This document shows positions 50,201 through 58,520 of a stretch of 64,000 nucleotides of DNA, one piece after another. Position 1 is the stretch's first letter. The number at the start of each line of letters is the position of its first letter. A program made the translations under genes and the position numbers. Under the pieces are notes generated by a model, which was not told the origin of the DNA, did not search any database, and was given only the letters and a program-made list of their open reading frames with translations. Origin of the DNA: Pseudomonas triclosanedens (GTDB taxonomy: Bacteria; Pseudomonadota; Gammaproteobacteria; Pseudomonadales; Pseudomonadaceae); contig NZ_CP113432.1 in the NCBI RefSeq assembly GCF_026686735.1, positions 5,073,001 through 5,137,000 on the forward strand. Direction: 5' to 3'.

Positions 50201-50385
50201 AGGAAAAGAAGTCCACCATGGATACCTACTGGATACCCGGCGTGAATCACCTTGGCACGCATGGCCGCTGGGCCTTTGCCGAGTTTGGCGACGTGTACGA
50301 AATGCAGGACGACTTCGCCAAAGAGGTCGAGGCGAAGTTCAACCAAATGATTGAAGCGGCTGCGCAGGGAAACAAGGAACACTGA
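47287..50385 (+). CDS. Type III-like restriction subunit (DEAH helicase with PD-(D/E)xK nuclease)
   Basis: This 1032-aa protein has Walker A TGAGKTT at about residues 174-180, DEAH at 310-313, a C-terminal helicase lobe (SMLTEGWDANTVTHILG, QVIGRALRR), and a nuclease core at the end (IPDFIV with Asp942, IVEIKG with Glu962 and Lys964). The layout is that of the Res subunit of Type III-like systems (BPTD_3080-like). GTG 47287 overlaps the remnant frame's TGA. The mod gene starts two bases after its TGA stop, so the products should be made together. Confidence 0.9.
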   Translation: MSDQFFKQPILNSPYGYPSLHWELDEKGQPTQKIVESRRASSFISPIPKPRRHHGEQTTLALDEVENLSDDGQRYRHSELINSVRREVDAWRRLPPSQWRVTPETARLLEHWRNHKFAGVRPFFCQVEAAETAIWLTEVVPQLGKNGERFLDHLKKASNDANPGLMRLALKLATGAGKTTVMAMLIAWQTVNAVRHPQSKKFTRGFLLVAPGLTIKDRLRVLLPNDADSYYASREIVPRDMLADLDKAKIVITNYHAFKLRERMELSKGGRRLLQGRTGSELDTQETEGQMLQRVMPELMGLKNILAINDEAHHCYREKPASDDDFIDDKGNPLTGDDLKAAKEHVKDENEAARLWISGLEAVNRKLGLPQVIDLSATPFFLAGSGYVEGTLFPWTMSDFSLMDAIECGIVKLPRVPVADNIPGADMPIYRDLWKYIGKAMPKKGRGKNAQIDPSTIPRTLETALEALYGHYVKTYEAWQQAGIKVPPCFILVCNNTATSKLVFDYISGFERRNDDGSVSYQAGRLELFRNFDEHGNPLARPNTLLIDSEQLESGEALDDNFRGMAADEIERFKREIIERTGDRRQAENLSDSELLREVMNTVGKQGRLGEQIRCVVSVSMLTEGWDANTVTHILGVRAFGTQLLCEQVIGRALRRQSYELNEQGLFDVEYADVFGIPFDFTAKPVVVTPPKPRETVTVKALRPQRDHLEIRFPRVQGYRVELPEERLEAAFGIDDHLTLTPDEVPTRTHNAGIIGETVELDIKHLSDVRQSTLLMELTTHLLFRHWREPGQDAPIALFGQLKRIVRQWLDECLECKGGTYPAQLMHRQLADLACQKITRGIVKHELEKGRQVKAVLDPFNPTGSTAHVRFNTSREERWETLGVDNQPKNHVNWVILDSGWESEFCRVAESHPNVLAYTKNHNLGLEVPYRFGSANRIYIPDFIVQVDDGGGKDNPLNLIVEIKGYRREDAKEKKSTMDTYWIPGVNHLGTHGRWAFAEFGDVYEMQDDFAKEVEAKFNQMIEAAAQGNKEH

Positions 50386-50386
50386 G

Positions 50387-53323
50387 ATGGCAACCAAGAA
50401 AACCCAGAAGCCCGGCAAGAGCATCGAGCAAATCACGCATACTGAGGCCAAACGCAAGAACATCCCGACCGTGGAGCACCAGTCGGTGATGCAGCAACAC
50501 GAGCAGGCGCCGGTGAAGGTTGCCTACCCGCGCGCCAACCGGCAATGGCTGGAGGAACTGTGCGCTCTGCATGACATGGGCAAGGCATCCTCGGAGTTCC
50601 AGCAGCGGCTCAACCGCGACCTGGATCCGCAACTGATCTGGCGCGGCAAGGACCAGCAAGATTGGAGCGATCTGGTGGTCAATGCGCCGCCGCTGTACAT
50701 CCAGGAAAAGGTCAAGCCTAAGGCGCTGATCGACGACCTGCGCCGCCAGACCGAGGAACGCCGCGAAGCCGCCGCGCCGCAGCAGGACACGCTGGACCTG
50801 TTCGGCGACTTCAACGGCCTGCCCGAAGGCGCGGACCGCACCGAGTTCTACCAGCACGAGGGCCACTGGCAGAACCGCTTCATCCTGGGCGATTCATTGC
50901 AGGTGATGGCTAGCCTGGCCGAGCGCGAGGGGCTGCGCGGCAAGGTGCAGTGTATCTATTTCGACCCGCCCTACGGGATCAAATTCAACAGCAACTTCCA
51001 GTGGTCCACCACCAGCCGCGACGTGAAGGATGGAAATGCCGACCACATCACCCGCGAGCCGGAGCAGGTCAAGGCATTTCGGGATACATGGCGCGATGGC
51101 ATCCATTCGTACCTGACCTATCTGCGTGACCGGCTGATGGTGGCGCGGGATTTGTTGACGGAATCCGGATCGATCTTCGTGCAAATTGGCGATGAGAATG
51201 TTCATCGCGTGCGAGCGGTACTAGACGAGGTTTTTGGCGATAAGAACTTCATTAGCTTGATATCCGTCCAAACCACATCGGGCTTTGCAACCAACTACAT
51301 CGGCAACGTGACCGATTACATCCTTTGGTTCGCCAAAGACAAGACGCTCGGTGCGAGAAAGGCGCGCTCGCCTATGTATCGGAAAGATTTTGTTCTTGGT
51401 GAGGGGAATGCGCGCTGGTTAATGTTCCCCGATTTCACTTATCGAGGCGTATCCGCAGCCGAAAAACGCGGAGAGGCTTCTGTTCCAGCAGACTCGATTC
51501 CCTACAAGCCGGACAACATCATTTCGCAAGGGCGTGCAAAGGAACGTCAGCCGTTTTCATTCCGCGGAAAAACATACGATACTTGGGACAAGAACTCACA
51601 TTGGAAGGCCTCGTTCCCCGTAGGCATGGAGCGACTTGCAAAAGCAGGCCGAATTCATGTTGCAGAAAATTCGATTCAATATATCCGCTATCACACCGAC
51701 TTCGAGCTTGGCGCACACGGAAATGTCTGGACGGATGTAAGCACGGGTAGTTTCACGGACGATAAGGTCTACGTCGTCCAGACAAATACGAAGGTGATTG
51801 AGCGCTGCATCCTGATGGCTACCGACCCCGGCGACTTGGTGCTTGATCCAACTTGCGGCAGCGGCACAACGGCTTACGTCGCCGAACAATGGGGCCGCCG
51901 CTGGATCACGATAGACACCAGCCGCGTGTCGCTGGCCTTGGCGCGCGCCCGCATCATGAGCGCACGCTATCCGTACTACTACTTGGCAGATAGCCGAGAA
52001 GGGCAGATTCTCGAAGCGGAAATCAAGCGAACAGTACCATCGTCGCAGCCTGCATACGGAAACATAACGCACGGTTTCGTCTATGAGCGCGTTCCGCACA
52101 TCATGCTTGAAACGATTGCCAATGATTCGAGTATTGATGAAATATGGGAAGCCTTCCAGGTCAAGTTGGAATCGCTGCGCGAACAACTCAACGCGGCGCT
52201 GAAAAAGAATTGGCAGGAATGGGAGATTCCACCCGAAGCCGATGCCAAATGGACTGATGCGGCGAAGAAATTACACGCCGACTGGTGGCAGCAACGAGTC
52301 GCGAGGCAGAAGGATATCGACGCTTCCATCGCAGCCAAAGCCGAGTTCGAGTTCCTCTACGACAAACCCTACGAGGACAAGAAAAAGGTGCGCGTGGCTG
52401 GCCCATTCACAGTGGAATCGCTCAGTCCGCACCGCGTCTTGGGCGTGGACGAGGAAGACAACCTGATTGACCATGTGGCCGAGACCCAAGCGGAATACGG
52501 TCAGGACTTCGCCAGCCTGATCCTGGCCAACCTGCGTACCGCTGGTGTGCAGCAGGCGCACAAAGCCGACAAGATCGAATTCACCTCATTGGAGCCGTGG
52601 CCGGGCGACTTGATCTGCGCCGAAGGCCGCTATCTGGAGAACGGACAGGTGAAGCGTGCCGGTATCCTGGTTGGGCCGGAATTCGGCACCGTCACCCGAG
52701 CTGACCTGGTCGATGCCGCCCGCGAAGCCGGCGATGCCAACTTCGACGTACTCATCGCCTGCGCCTTCAACTACGACGCACCGGCCAGCGAATTCAGCAA
52801 GCTGGGCCGCATCAACGTACTGAAGGCGCGCATGAACGCCGACCTGCACATGGCCGAAGACCTGAAGAACACCGGCAAGGGCAACCTATTCGTGATTTTC
52901 GGCGAGCCGGATGTGGATGTGCTGGACACGCAAGGCCGCAGCATCCGCCGATACGACGGCAAGCGCGACGTCATCGACGTGCCGGCTGACGGGCGACTGG
53001 TGGTCAAGATCAACGGCGTGGACGTGTTCCACCCCAGTACCGGCGAAGTGCGCAGCGACGGCGCAGACGGCATCGCCTGCTGGTTCCTGGACACCGACTA
53101 CAACGAGGAATCCTTCTTCGTCCGCCACGCCTACTTCCTCGGCGCGAACGATCCGTACAAGGCGCTGAAGACCACGCTCAAGGCAGAAATCGACCCCGAC
53201 GCTTGGGCCACCCTCAACAGCGACACCTCGCGCCCGTTCCCGAAGCCCAGCACTGGGCGTTTTGCGGTGAAGGTTATCAATCACCTGGGGGATGAGGTGA
53301 TGAAGGTATTCAAGGTGAGCTGA
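50387..53323 (+). CDS. Type III-like DNA adenine methyltransferase (Mod)
   Basis: This 978-aa protein has the catalytic DPPYG at residues 193-197, ahead of the SAM-binding DPTCGSGTT at 487-495. That order belongs to beta-class N6-adenine methyltransferases. Target-recognition sequence probably lies between them (about 250-480), where base use is more AT-rich than in the flanks. A long C-terminal part (about 560-978) without a recognised domain follows. ATG 50387 lies 1 nt after the res stop TGA. It protects host DNA and sets specificity for Res. Confidence 0.9.
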   Translation: MATKKTQKPGKSIEQITHTEAKRKNIPTVEHQSVMQQHEQAPVKVAYPRANRQWLEELCALHDMGKASSEFQQRLNRDLDPQLIWRGKDQQDWSDLVVNAPPLYIQEKVKPKALIDDLRRQTEERREAAAPQQDTLDLFGDFNGLPEGADRTEFYQHEGHWQNRFILGDSLQVMASLAEREGLRGKVQCIYFDPPYGIKFNSNFQWSTTSRDVKDGNADHITREPEQVKAFRDTWRDGIHSYLTYLRDRLMVARDLLTESGSIFVQIGDENVHRVRAVLDEVFGDKNFISLISVQTTSGFATNYIGNVTDYILWFAKDKTLGARKARSPMYRKDFVLGEGNARWLMFPDFTYRGVSAAEKRGEASVPADSIPYKPDNIISQGRAKERQPFSFRGKTYDTWDKNSHWKASFPVGMERLAKAGRIHVAENSIQYIRYHTDFELGAHGNVWTDVSTGSFTDDKVYVVQTNTKVIERCILMATDPGDLVLDPTCGSGTTAYVAEQWGRRWITIDTSRVSLALARARIMSARYPYYYLADSREGQILEAEIKRTVPSSQPAYGNITHGFVYERVPHIMLETIANDSSIDEIWEAFQVKLESLREQLNAALKKNWQEWEIPPEADAKWTDAAKKLHADWWQQRVARQKDIDASIAAKAEFEFLYDKPYEDKKKVRVAGPFTVESLSPHRVLGVDEEDNLIDHVAETQAEYGQDFASLILANLRTAGVQQAHKADKIEFTSLEPWPGDLICAEGRYLENGQVKRAGILVGPEFGTVTRADLVDAAREAGDANFDVLIACAFNYDAPASEFSKLGRINVLKARMNADLHMAEDLKNTGKGNLFVIFGEPDVDVLDTQGRSIRRYDGKRDVIDVPADGRLVVKINGVDVFHPSTGEVRSDGADGIACWFLDTDYNEESFFVRHAYFLGANDPYKALKTTLKAEIDPDAWATLNSDTSRPFPKPSTGRFAVKVINHLGDEVMKVFKVS

Positions 53324-53338
53324 AGGCGAGATGATCTG

Positions 53339-54889
53339 ATGCCGACGACCAGCCCAATTCAGCAGCACAGAGAATCGACGCGTGATCTGGCCCGCGCGTT
53401 GAAGCCGTCGGATGTCTATCGGTGGCTACTGGAATACGGCTACTTTCCCGAAGCCTACGTACTACCGCCGTGCTTTCGCGTGGTGAAGATGCCTGCGACG
53501 CAAAAGCGGTATTTCGACCCGAACAAAGGCTTCAAGGGGTTGAAGGAGGCCGAATTCGTCCGTGTGCATTTCCCGAAAACGGAACTGACCGACAGAACGT
53601 TCGGGATCATTGAGCCAAAAATTCATAACGACATCGCGTACCACATCACCCGGAACTGGAAGGCAATGGTGGATGCGATGATTCCGTCGGACAGCATCGT
53701 TTCGTCGTACAGCTTTCCCATTCCGGTCAATCGGAAGAAGCCGGGGCGCATGGGTGAGCTGCGTAGCGGCAGGATGATCTACGAGTTCATCACCATGACG
53801 GACGATGCCCTGGCCACGGTGGCATACCGCTTCACACATATCGTCAAAGCCGATATCAAGAACTTCTACCCTTCGGTCTACACACACAGCCTTGCTTGGG
53901 CGATTCATGGCAAGCGAACAATCCGACATGGCGGCAAGGGCAAGAATCGCCGTGATATGAAGTTCGTCGGCAACCGGCTCGACAAGCTGTTCCAGATGGC
54001 CAATGATGGCTGCACTAACGGTTTGCCAATCGGGCCTGCGGTTTCCGACATCGTTTCCGAGATTGTGGCTTCGGCGGTAGATCGCGTGTTGAGCGCCGAA
54101 TTGAAGCGCAACCACATTGAGTGCGAGGCGGTGCGATTCAAGGATGATTACCGCATCCTGGTGTCGTCCGAAGCGGACGCGAAGAAAGTTGTGAAAATCC
54201 TTCAGTCATCGCTGAAGGAATACAACCTTGAGCTCAGTGACGAAAAAACCACCGTGTCGGCATTGCCCGATGGCCTGTTTCGGCCTTGGGTGTCCCGCTA
54301 TCACCTTGTGCATCCGAAGCGGAAAAACCGATTTACGTGGAAGCAGTTTAGGGAGCTTTACCTTGCCGTCGTTGAGATTGATCGGCATTACCCGAACACG
54401 GGTGTGATAGATCGCTTCCTTGCCGATATCACGAGTCGAAAAGGAAAACTGAAGATCATTGTCGGCCCTTTCAATCTGGAAAAGGTTGTCAGCATGTTGC
54501 TTATGCTCGGCACGCTGAGGGTCAAGGCTTTTCCTAAGATCATGGCGATTCTCGAACAGGCGATACGCAGCGATGACGGCAATGGTCTGACGGAGCCGCT
54601 GGTCAGTCACCTTGAAGCGTACTTGCACAAGCTGTCGAGCGATGAAGCGCGCAACAAATATCTCATATCATGGATCGGCTATTTTTTGGCGAGTAACGGC
54701 CTTCTGCAGTTGCTGAAGAAGAAGCCAAAACTCAAAGACCCGATTGCCAATTCCTCGATGACCGGAAGAGGGAGGTTGTTTGGCGATGCCCCAGATTTCA
54801 AACTGATTGAAGGTGTAAAGATGGCGGGAAAACGAGTGTCCCTGTTTAAGCATCTGGATGTGTTCAATCCTCCCAAACATACTGAGTGA
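53339..54889 (+). CDS. Reverse transcriptase of the Abi/UG (defence-associated) type
   Basis: This 516-aa protein carries RT motif A as VKADIKNFYPSVYTH (Asp172), motif B as NGLPIGPAVSDIVSE (about 227-241), and motif C as RFKDDY (Asp269, Asp270). FYPSVYTH followed by AWAIHGK is typical of Abi/UG reverse transcriptases, which act in phage defence, and differs from retron, DGR and group II intron enzymes. The last 200 residues are helical and unassigned. No maturase or HNH domain is seen. It starts 15 nt after mod, and its stop overlaps the helicase start (TGATG). I cannot name the UG class. Confidence 0.85.
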   Translation: MPTTSPIQQHRESTRDLARALKPSDVYRWLLEYGYFPEAYVLPPCFRVVKMPATQKRYFDPNKGFKGLKEAEFVRVHFPKTELTDRTFGIIEPKIHNDIAYHITRNWKAMVDAMIPSDSIVSSYSFPIPVNRKKPGRMGELRSGRMIYEFITMTDDALATVAYRFTHIVKADIKNFYPSVYTHSLAWAIHGKRTIRHGGKGKNRRDMKFVGNRLDKLFQMANDGCTNGLPIGPAVSDIVSEIVASAVDRVLSAELKRNHIECEAVRFKDDYRILVSSEADAKKVVKILQSSLKEYNLELSDEKTTVSALPDGLFRPWVSRYHLVHPKRKNRFTWKQFRELYLAVVEIDRHYPNTGVIDRFLADITSRKGKLKIIVGPFNLEKVVSMLLMLGTLRVKAFPKIMAILEQAIRSDDGNGLTEPLVSHLEAYLHKLSSDEARNKYLISWIGYFLASNGLLQLLKKKPKLKDPIANSSMTGRGRLFGDAPDFKLIEGVKMAGKRVSLFKHLDVFNPPKHTE

Positions 54890-56976
54890 TGGTTCACATG
54901 GAATTCCGCATCGCCGACACCTTTACCACCAGCCTGGCCCGCCTGAACGGCGATGAGCAAAAGGCCGCGAAGACCACTGCCTTCGATTTGCAGATGAATC
55001 CTGTCGGCAACGGCATGAGCTTCCACAAGCTCGACCGCGCCAAGGATCCGAACTTCTGGTCGGTGCGCGTCAGCCGCGATATTCGTCTGATCGTCCACAA
55101 GACCGCTGGCAGTCTGCTGCTCTGCTATGTCGATCACCACGACAAGGCCTATCAATGGGCCGAGCGGCGCAAGCTGGAAGTGCACCCGACCACCGGCGCA
55201 GCTCAGCTTGTCGAGGTTCGCGAGCGTGTCGAGGAGATCCTCGTTCAGAAGTATGTCGAGGACAGCAGGCCGGCGACGCAACAGAAGCCGAAACTGTTCG
55301 CAAAATATGCCGACGCCCAACTGCTGGCCTATGGCGTGCCGCAGGATTGGCTGGCCGACGTGAAGGCTGCCGACGAGGATTCGCTGCTGGAATTGGCCGA
55401 CCACCTGCCCGGTGAGGCGGCCGAAGCCTTGCTCGAACTGGCGACCGGCGGCACGCCGGCGTTGCCGGAAGTGGCAGGCAAGGGGGCGGACCCATTCCTG
55501 CACCCGGACGCGCAACGCCGCTTCCGCGTCATGTCCGATATGGACGAGCTGGCCCGCGCGCTGGAATACCCGTGGGACAAGTGGACGGTATTCCTTCATC
55601 CGGCGCAACGCCAACTGGTCGAGCGTCATTACAACGGTGCGGCGCGTGTGTCTGGTTCGGCGGGCACGGGCAAGACCGTGGTTGCCTTGCACCGGGCCGT
55701 GCATCTGGCGCACCAGGACGAAGATGCGCGCGTTCTGCTTTCCACGTTTTCGGACACGTTGGCCAATGCCTTGCGCGGCAATTTGTATCGGCTGATCTGG
55801 AACACTCCCAAGCTCGGCGAACGTATCGACGTGGCCGCCATGGATGCTCTCGGCATCCGCTTGTATGCGGCGGAATTCGGCAAGCCAGTATTCGCCAGCC
55901 GTGATGAAATTTCCACGCTGCTGAAGACGGCTGCCACGCAGGTCGATGGCCTGAAAGCCAACGCTGCGTTTTTGCTGTCCGAATGGGAAGACGTGGTGGA
56001 CACCTGGCAAGTGGAAAGCTGGGAGGCCTACCGCGATGCCAAGCGGCTGGGTCGCAAGACGCGCCTGCCGGAAGCGCAGCGCGCCTTGTATTGGCAGGTG
56101 TTCGCCAAGGTGAAGGAGCAATTGAAGCAGGCGGGCAAGATCACTGCGGCCGAGATGTTCTCCAAGCTGGCGGAGGCCATGCCCAAGCGCAAACATCCAG
56201 TATTCGATTACATCGTGGTGGACGAGGCACAGGACATCGGCGTGCAGCAATTGCGCTTCCTTGCGGCGATCGCCGGCGACCGCGCCAATGCCCTATTTTT
56301 TGCCGGCGATCTCGGCCAGCGCATCTTCCAGACGCCGTTCTCGTGGAAAGCCCTGGGTGTGGACGTACGCGGTCGCTCGCGCACGCTCAATATCAATTAC
56401 CGCACCTCGCATCAGATTCGCTCGCAAGCCGACCGGCTTCTCGGCCCCGAGGTCTCCGATGTGGACGGAAATGTCGAAAGCCGCAAGGGCACGATTTCTG
56501 TATTCAATGGGCCAGAGCCGACCATTTGCAGCTACGCCGATGCCGAGGCGGAAAGCCGGGCCGTCGGCGTATGGTTGCAGCAATGCAGTGCCAGCGGTGT
56601 GCTGCCGCAGGAAATCGGCGTCTTCGTTCGATCCGAGAGCGAACTGTCGCGCGCACAGGCGGCAGTCAAAGCCGCAGGCTTGCAGGGGCGCGTGCTCGGC
56701 AAGGACATGGCGACGGAAGAGGGCTTCGTCAGTATCACCACCATGCACTTGGCCAAGGGCATGGAATTCCGTGTAATTGCGGTAATGGCCTGCGACGATG
56801 AAATCATCCCTTCACAGATGCGCATCGACACTGCTGCTGACGAGGCCGAACTGACCGAAATCTATAACACCGAACGCCAGTTGCTGTACGTGGCTTGCAC
56901 CCGTGCCCGCGACCAACTGCATGTGTCAGCAGTGAAACCTGAGTCGGAATTTCTGGAGGACTTACTGCAGAAGTAG
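54889..56976 (+). CDS. UvrD-like helicase with N-terminal RelE/ParE-like domain
   Basis: This 695-aa protein has residues 1-90 like a RelE/ParE toxin (RLNGDEQKAAKTTAFDLQMNP, FWSVRVSRDIRLIVHK, LLCYVDHHDKAYQWAERR). A superfamily 1 helicase follows: Walker A GSAGTGKT at 256-263, DEAQD at 445-449, NINYRTSHQIR, TTMHLAKGMEFRVIAVM, and YVACTRARDQL near the end. A toxin-like fold fused to a helicase suggests a nuclease or sensor. ATG 54889 overlaps the RT stop; ATG 54898 is an alternative start. It is the last gene of the block. Confidence 0.88.
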   Translation: MVHMEFRIADTFTTSLARLNGDEQKAAKTTAFDLQMNPVGNGMSFHKLDRAKDPNFWSVRVSRDIRLIVHKTAGSLLLCYVDHHDKAYQWAERRKLEVHPTTGAAQLVEVRERVEEILVQKYVEDSRPATQQKPKLFAKYADAQLLAYGVPQDWLADVKAADEDSLLELADHLPGEAAEALLELATGGTPALPEVAGKGADPFLHPDAQRRFRVMSDMDELARALEYPWDKWTVFLHPAQRQLVERHYNGAARVSGSAGTGKTVVALHRAVHLAHQDEDARVLLSTFSDTLANALRGNLYRLIWNTPKLGERIDVAAMDALGIRLYAAEFGKPVFASRDEISTLLKTAATQVDGLKANAAFLLSEWEDVVDTWQVESWEAYRDAKRLGRKTRLPEAQRALYWQVFAKVKEQLKQAGKITAAEMFSKLAEAMPKRKHPVFDYIVVDEAQDIGVQQLRFLAAIAGDRANALFFAGDLGQRIFQTPFSWKALGVDVRGRSRTLNINYRTSHQIRSQADRLLGPEVSDVDGNVESRKGTISVFNGPEPTICSYADAEAESRAVGVWLQQCSASGVLPQEIGVFVRSESELSRAQAAVKAAGLQGRVLGKDMATEEGFVSITTMHLAKGMEFRVIAVMACDDEIIPSQMRIDTAADEAELTEIYNTERQLLYVACTRARDQLHVSAVKPESEFLEDLLQK

Positions 56977-57054
56977 CCCCACGCGTCTTGGATGAGTCTG
57001 GTGGTGACAGCGTGCCTTGGCTGTATCGCCCCAGGTACTTGCGCAGCGTGTGAC

Positions 57055-57918
57055 TTAGCTTCCCAGATAGACCGCTGTCACCTTCACCCGCTCGTGCCCA
57101 AGTTCACGACTGATCTGCTGCCGGACTTGTTGGCCGGCCAGGCGTCGTGATAGGCCGAGTTGAGCCGTGCCAGGTCCGCCTGCTGCTGGTGACTTCCACC
57201 CCGTCAATGCTTCATATCGCATCTGTGCATACCGATGCCGCAGCCCATGCATGTTGCTCAACCCGGCCGCCTTGCATTGCCCATCGTAGACGTGCCGTTG
57301 CTGGATGTAGGTCTTGTTTGCCGGGATCAATGACCCTGTGCCTGCCAGGTGGTGTGCTGCCTGGAGCACGTCGCGTTGCTCTGTCGTGGTGATGGGCACC
57401 GTTCGCTCCCGGCCGCCCTTGGTCCACGATCCCTTGAGGGCGATGTGATCGCCCCGATCCGCGTAACTGGGCTGGAACTTGATCGCTTCCTCCCGACGCA
57501 ATCCGAAGGCGGCCTGTAGCTGAAGGCTCATGCGCACGTGCGCGTCGGTGACCTGTTCAAGACCTGTGCCCAGTTCTTGGGCCTTGCTGATGTTGGTCAC
57601 ATAGCGGCGCTCGGCCACGCCGAGTTGCGTGTTGTCCGCCGGCAGGATGCCGGCCTTGCCGATCTTCTCGGCCCACCAGCGCAGGTGAGAGAGCCGATTC
57701 TTGATGGTGCCGGACGACAAGCCTTCTCCCCGCCAGCGATCCAGCAGCGCCTGGGCGTGCTTGCGCTTGAGCGACGACGCCTTCATCTGCCGGAAACCGG
57801 CCTCGCGTAGTTGCCGCGCGGCCAGCGACAGCGAACGCATCCGGTCGGCCTGCGTGGTGTAGCTGCCGTCACGGTTGCGCTGGCAGAGCTGTCGCAGGGA
57901 GTAGGTCAAGTCGTCCAT
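57055..57918 (-). CDS. Second tyrosine recombinase of the island
   Basis: This 287-aa protein has an N-terminal SAM-like core-binding part (about 1-100) and a catalytic part: Arg in FGLRREEA, His/Arg in HGLRHRYAQ, His in LGHERVKV, and Tyr in TAVYLGS near the C-terminus. The order and spacing are complete, so it should be active. It is of the kind carried inside integrative elements rather than at the attachment end. ATG 57918 follows GGAG at 8 nt; the TTG-initiated extension is rejected. It lies downstream of the STY4528-family gene. Confidence 0.85.
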   Translation of the reverse strand: MDDLTYSLRQLCQRNRDGSYTTQADRMRSLSLAARQLREAGFRQMKASSLKRKHAQALLDRWRGEGLSSGTIKNRLSHLRWWAEKIGKAGILPADNTQLGVAERRYVTNISKAQELGTGLEQVTDAHVRMSLQLQAAFGLRREEAIKFQPSYADRGDHIALKGSWTKGGRERTVPITTTEQRDVLQAAHHLAGTGSLIPANKTYIQQRHVYDGQCKAAGLSNMHGLRHRYAQMRYEALTGWKSPAAGGPGTAQLGLSRRLAGQQVRQQISRELGHERVKVTAVYLGS

Positions 57919-57934
57919 CTTCCGGTCTCCAAGC

Positions 57935-58500
57935 AAAGCGCCGTACTGCGTTGTCCTGAAATTCAGTGGTTAGTGTTGGTGCCAGCTCGCCAAGGCGAGA
58001 TCCCGTGAGGGTAAGGGCATAGTGTTCAGGAGACACCAGAGCCTCGAATGAGGCGTCCGTCTTGCTCCCTGCTGGAAGCCCGGACGGAGGTACTACAAGA
58101 CGAAAGTGATGTGAACGTGGACAAGTCCTCCTATGAAGTGAGTGGGATGAGAAATGCAGCGGGAACCCTGTGCGTCGCGCACAGGCAATTGCTGCAAAGG
58201 ACAGTGCGCCAGGCGGCGCGATAGGGATGAGTTCAAACAGACGAAGAAGGCTCCGCCCTGGGTAGGGCCGGTATGAGGTCGGAGCCTGGGCATACCTGGG
58301 GTGGCTCCACCCTGTCGGGCCAGCGCTTGCAGGAACCTGCGCTGTTGGGGTTGCCGATGTACGAAGCCCATCGGTCTTGGCAACTGCCCGGTCAGTTTAG
58401 GGCGGCCATCATCATGTAGGCCGCACGCAATAGGAACTGGCTTTCGCCCGCATTGTTGGCGGTGTTGCGCGGGTCGTCACTGCGGCGTGCAGTGACGACC
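57935..58500. other. Gene-free structured stretch, candidate ncRNA
   Basis: About 570 bases between two minus-strand genes contain a chain of hairpins: CTCGCC-AA-GGCGAG near 57986, GCCTC-GAAT-GAGGC near 58043, a compound CGTCC/GGACG stem near 58052-58090, and GGCTCCG/CGGAGCC near 58250-58285. Frames here have no family resemblance. A group II intron was considered, but no domain V or intron RT is present. It could be a regulatory RNA, an origin for the STY4528 replication protein, or a transfer site. Confidence 0.4.
58473..58499 (-). terminator. Perfect hairpin after the STY4528-family gene
   Basis: GTCGTCACTGC/GCAGTGACGAC, an 11-bp perfect stem with a 5-nt loop, lies 22 nt beyond the stop on the minus strand. 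No T run follows, so termination may be partial. Confidence 0.5.
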
Positions 58501-58520
58501 GCGTTTTGCGGCAGCATTTG

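Noticed and set aside
53339..54889. Retron or diversity-generating retroelement
   Set aside because: No msr/msd-type inverted repeats, no template/variable repeat pair and no accessory gene flank the RT; its motif A is of Abi/UG type.
58093..58383. A 96-codon minus-strand ORF
   Set aside because: It overlaps the hairpin-rich stretch, has no ribosome site, and its composition is unlike the neighbouring proteins.
57935..58500. Group II intron fragment
   Set aside because: Hairpins are present, but no domain V motif, no intron-type RT and no exon split in neighbouring genes were found.
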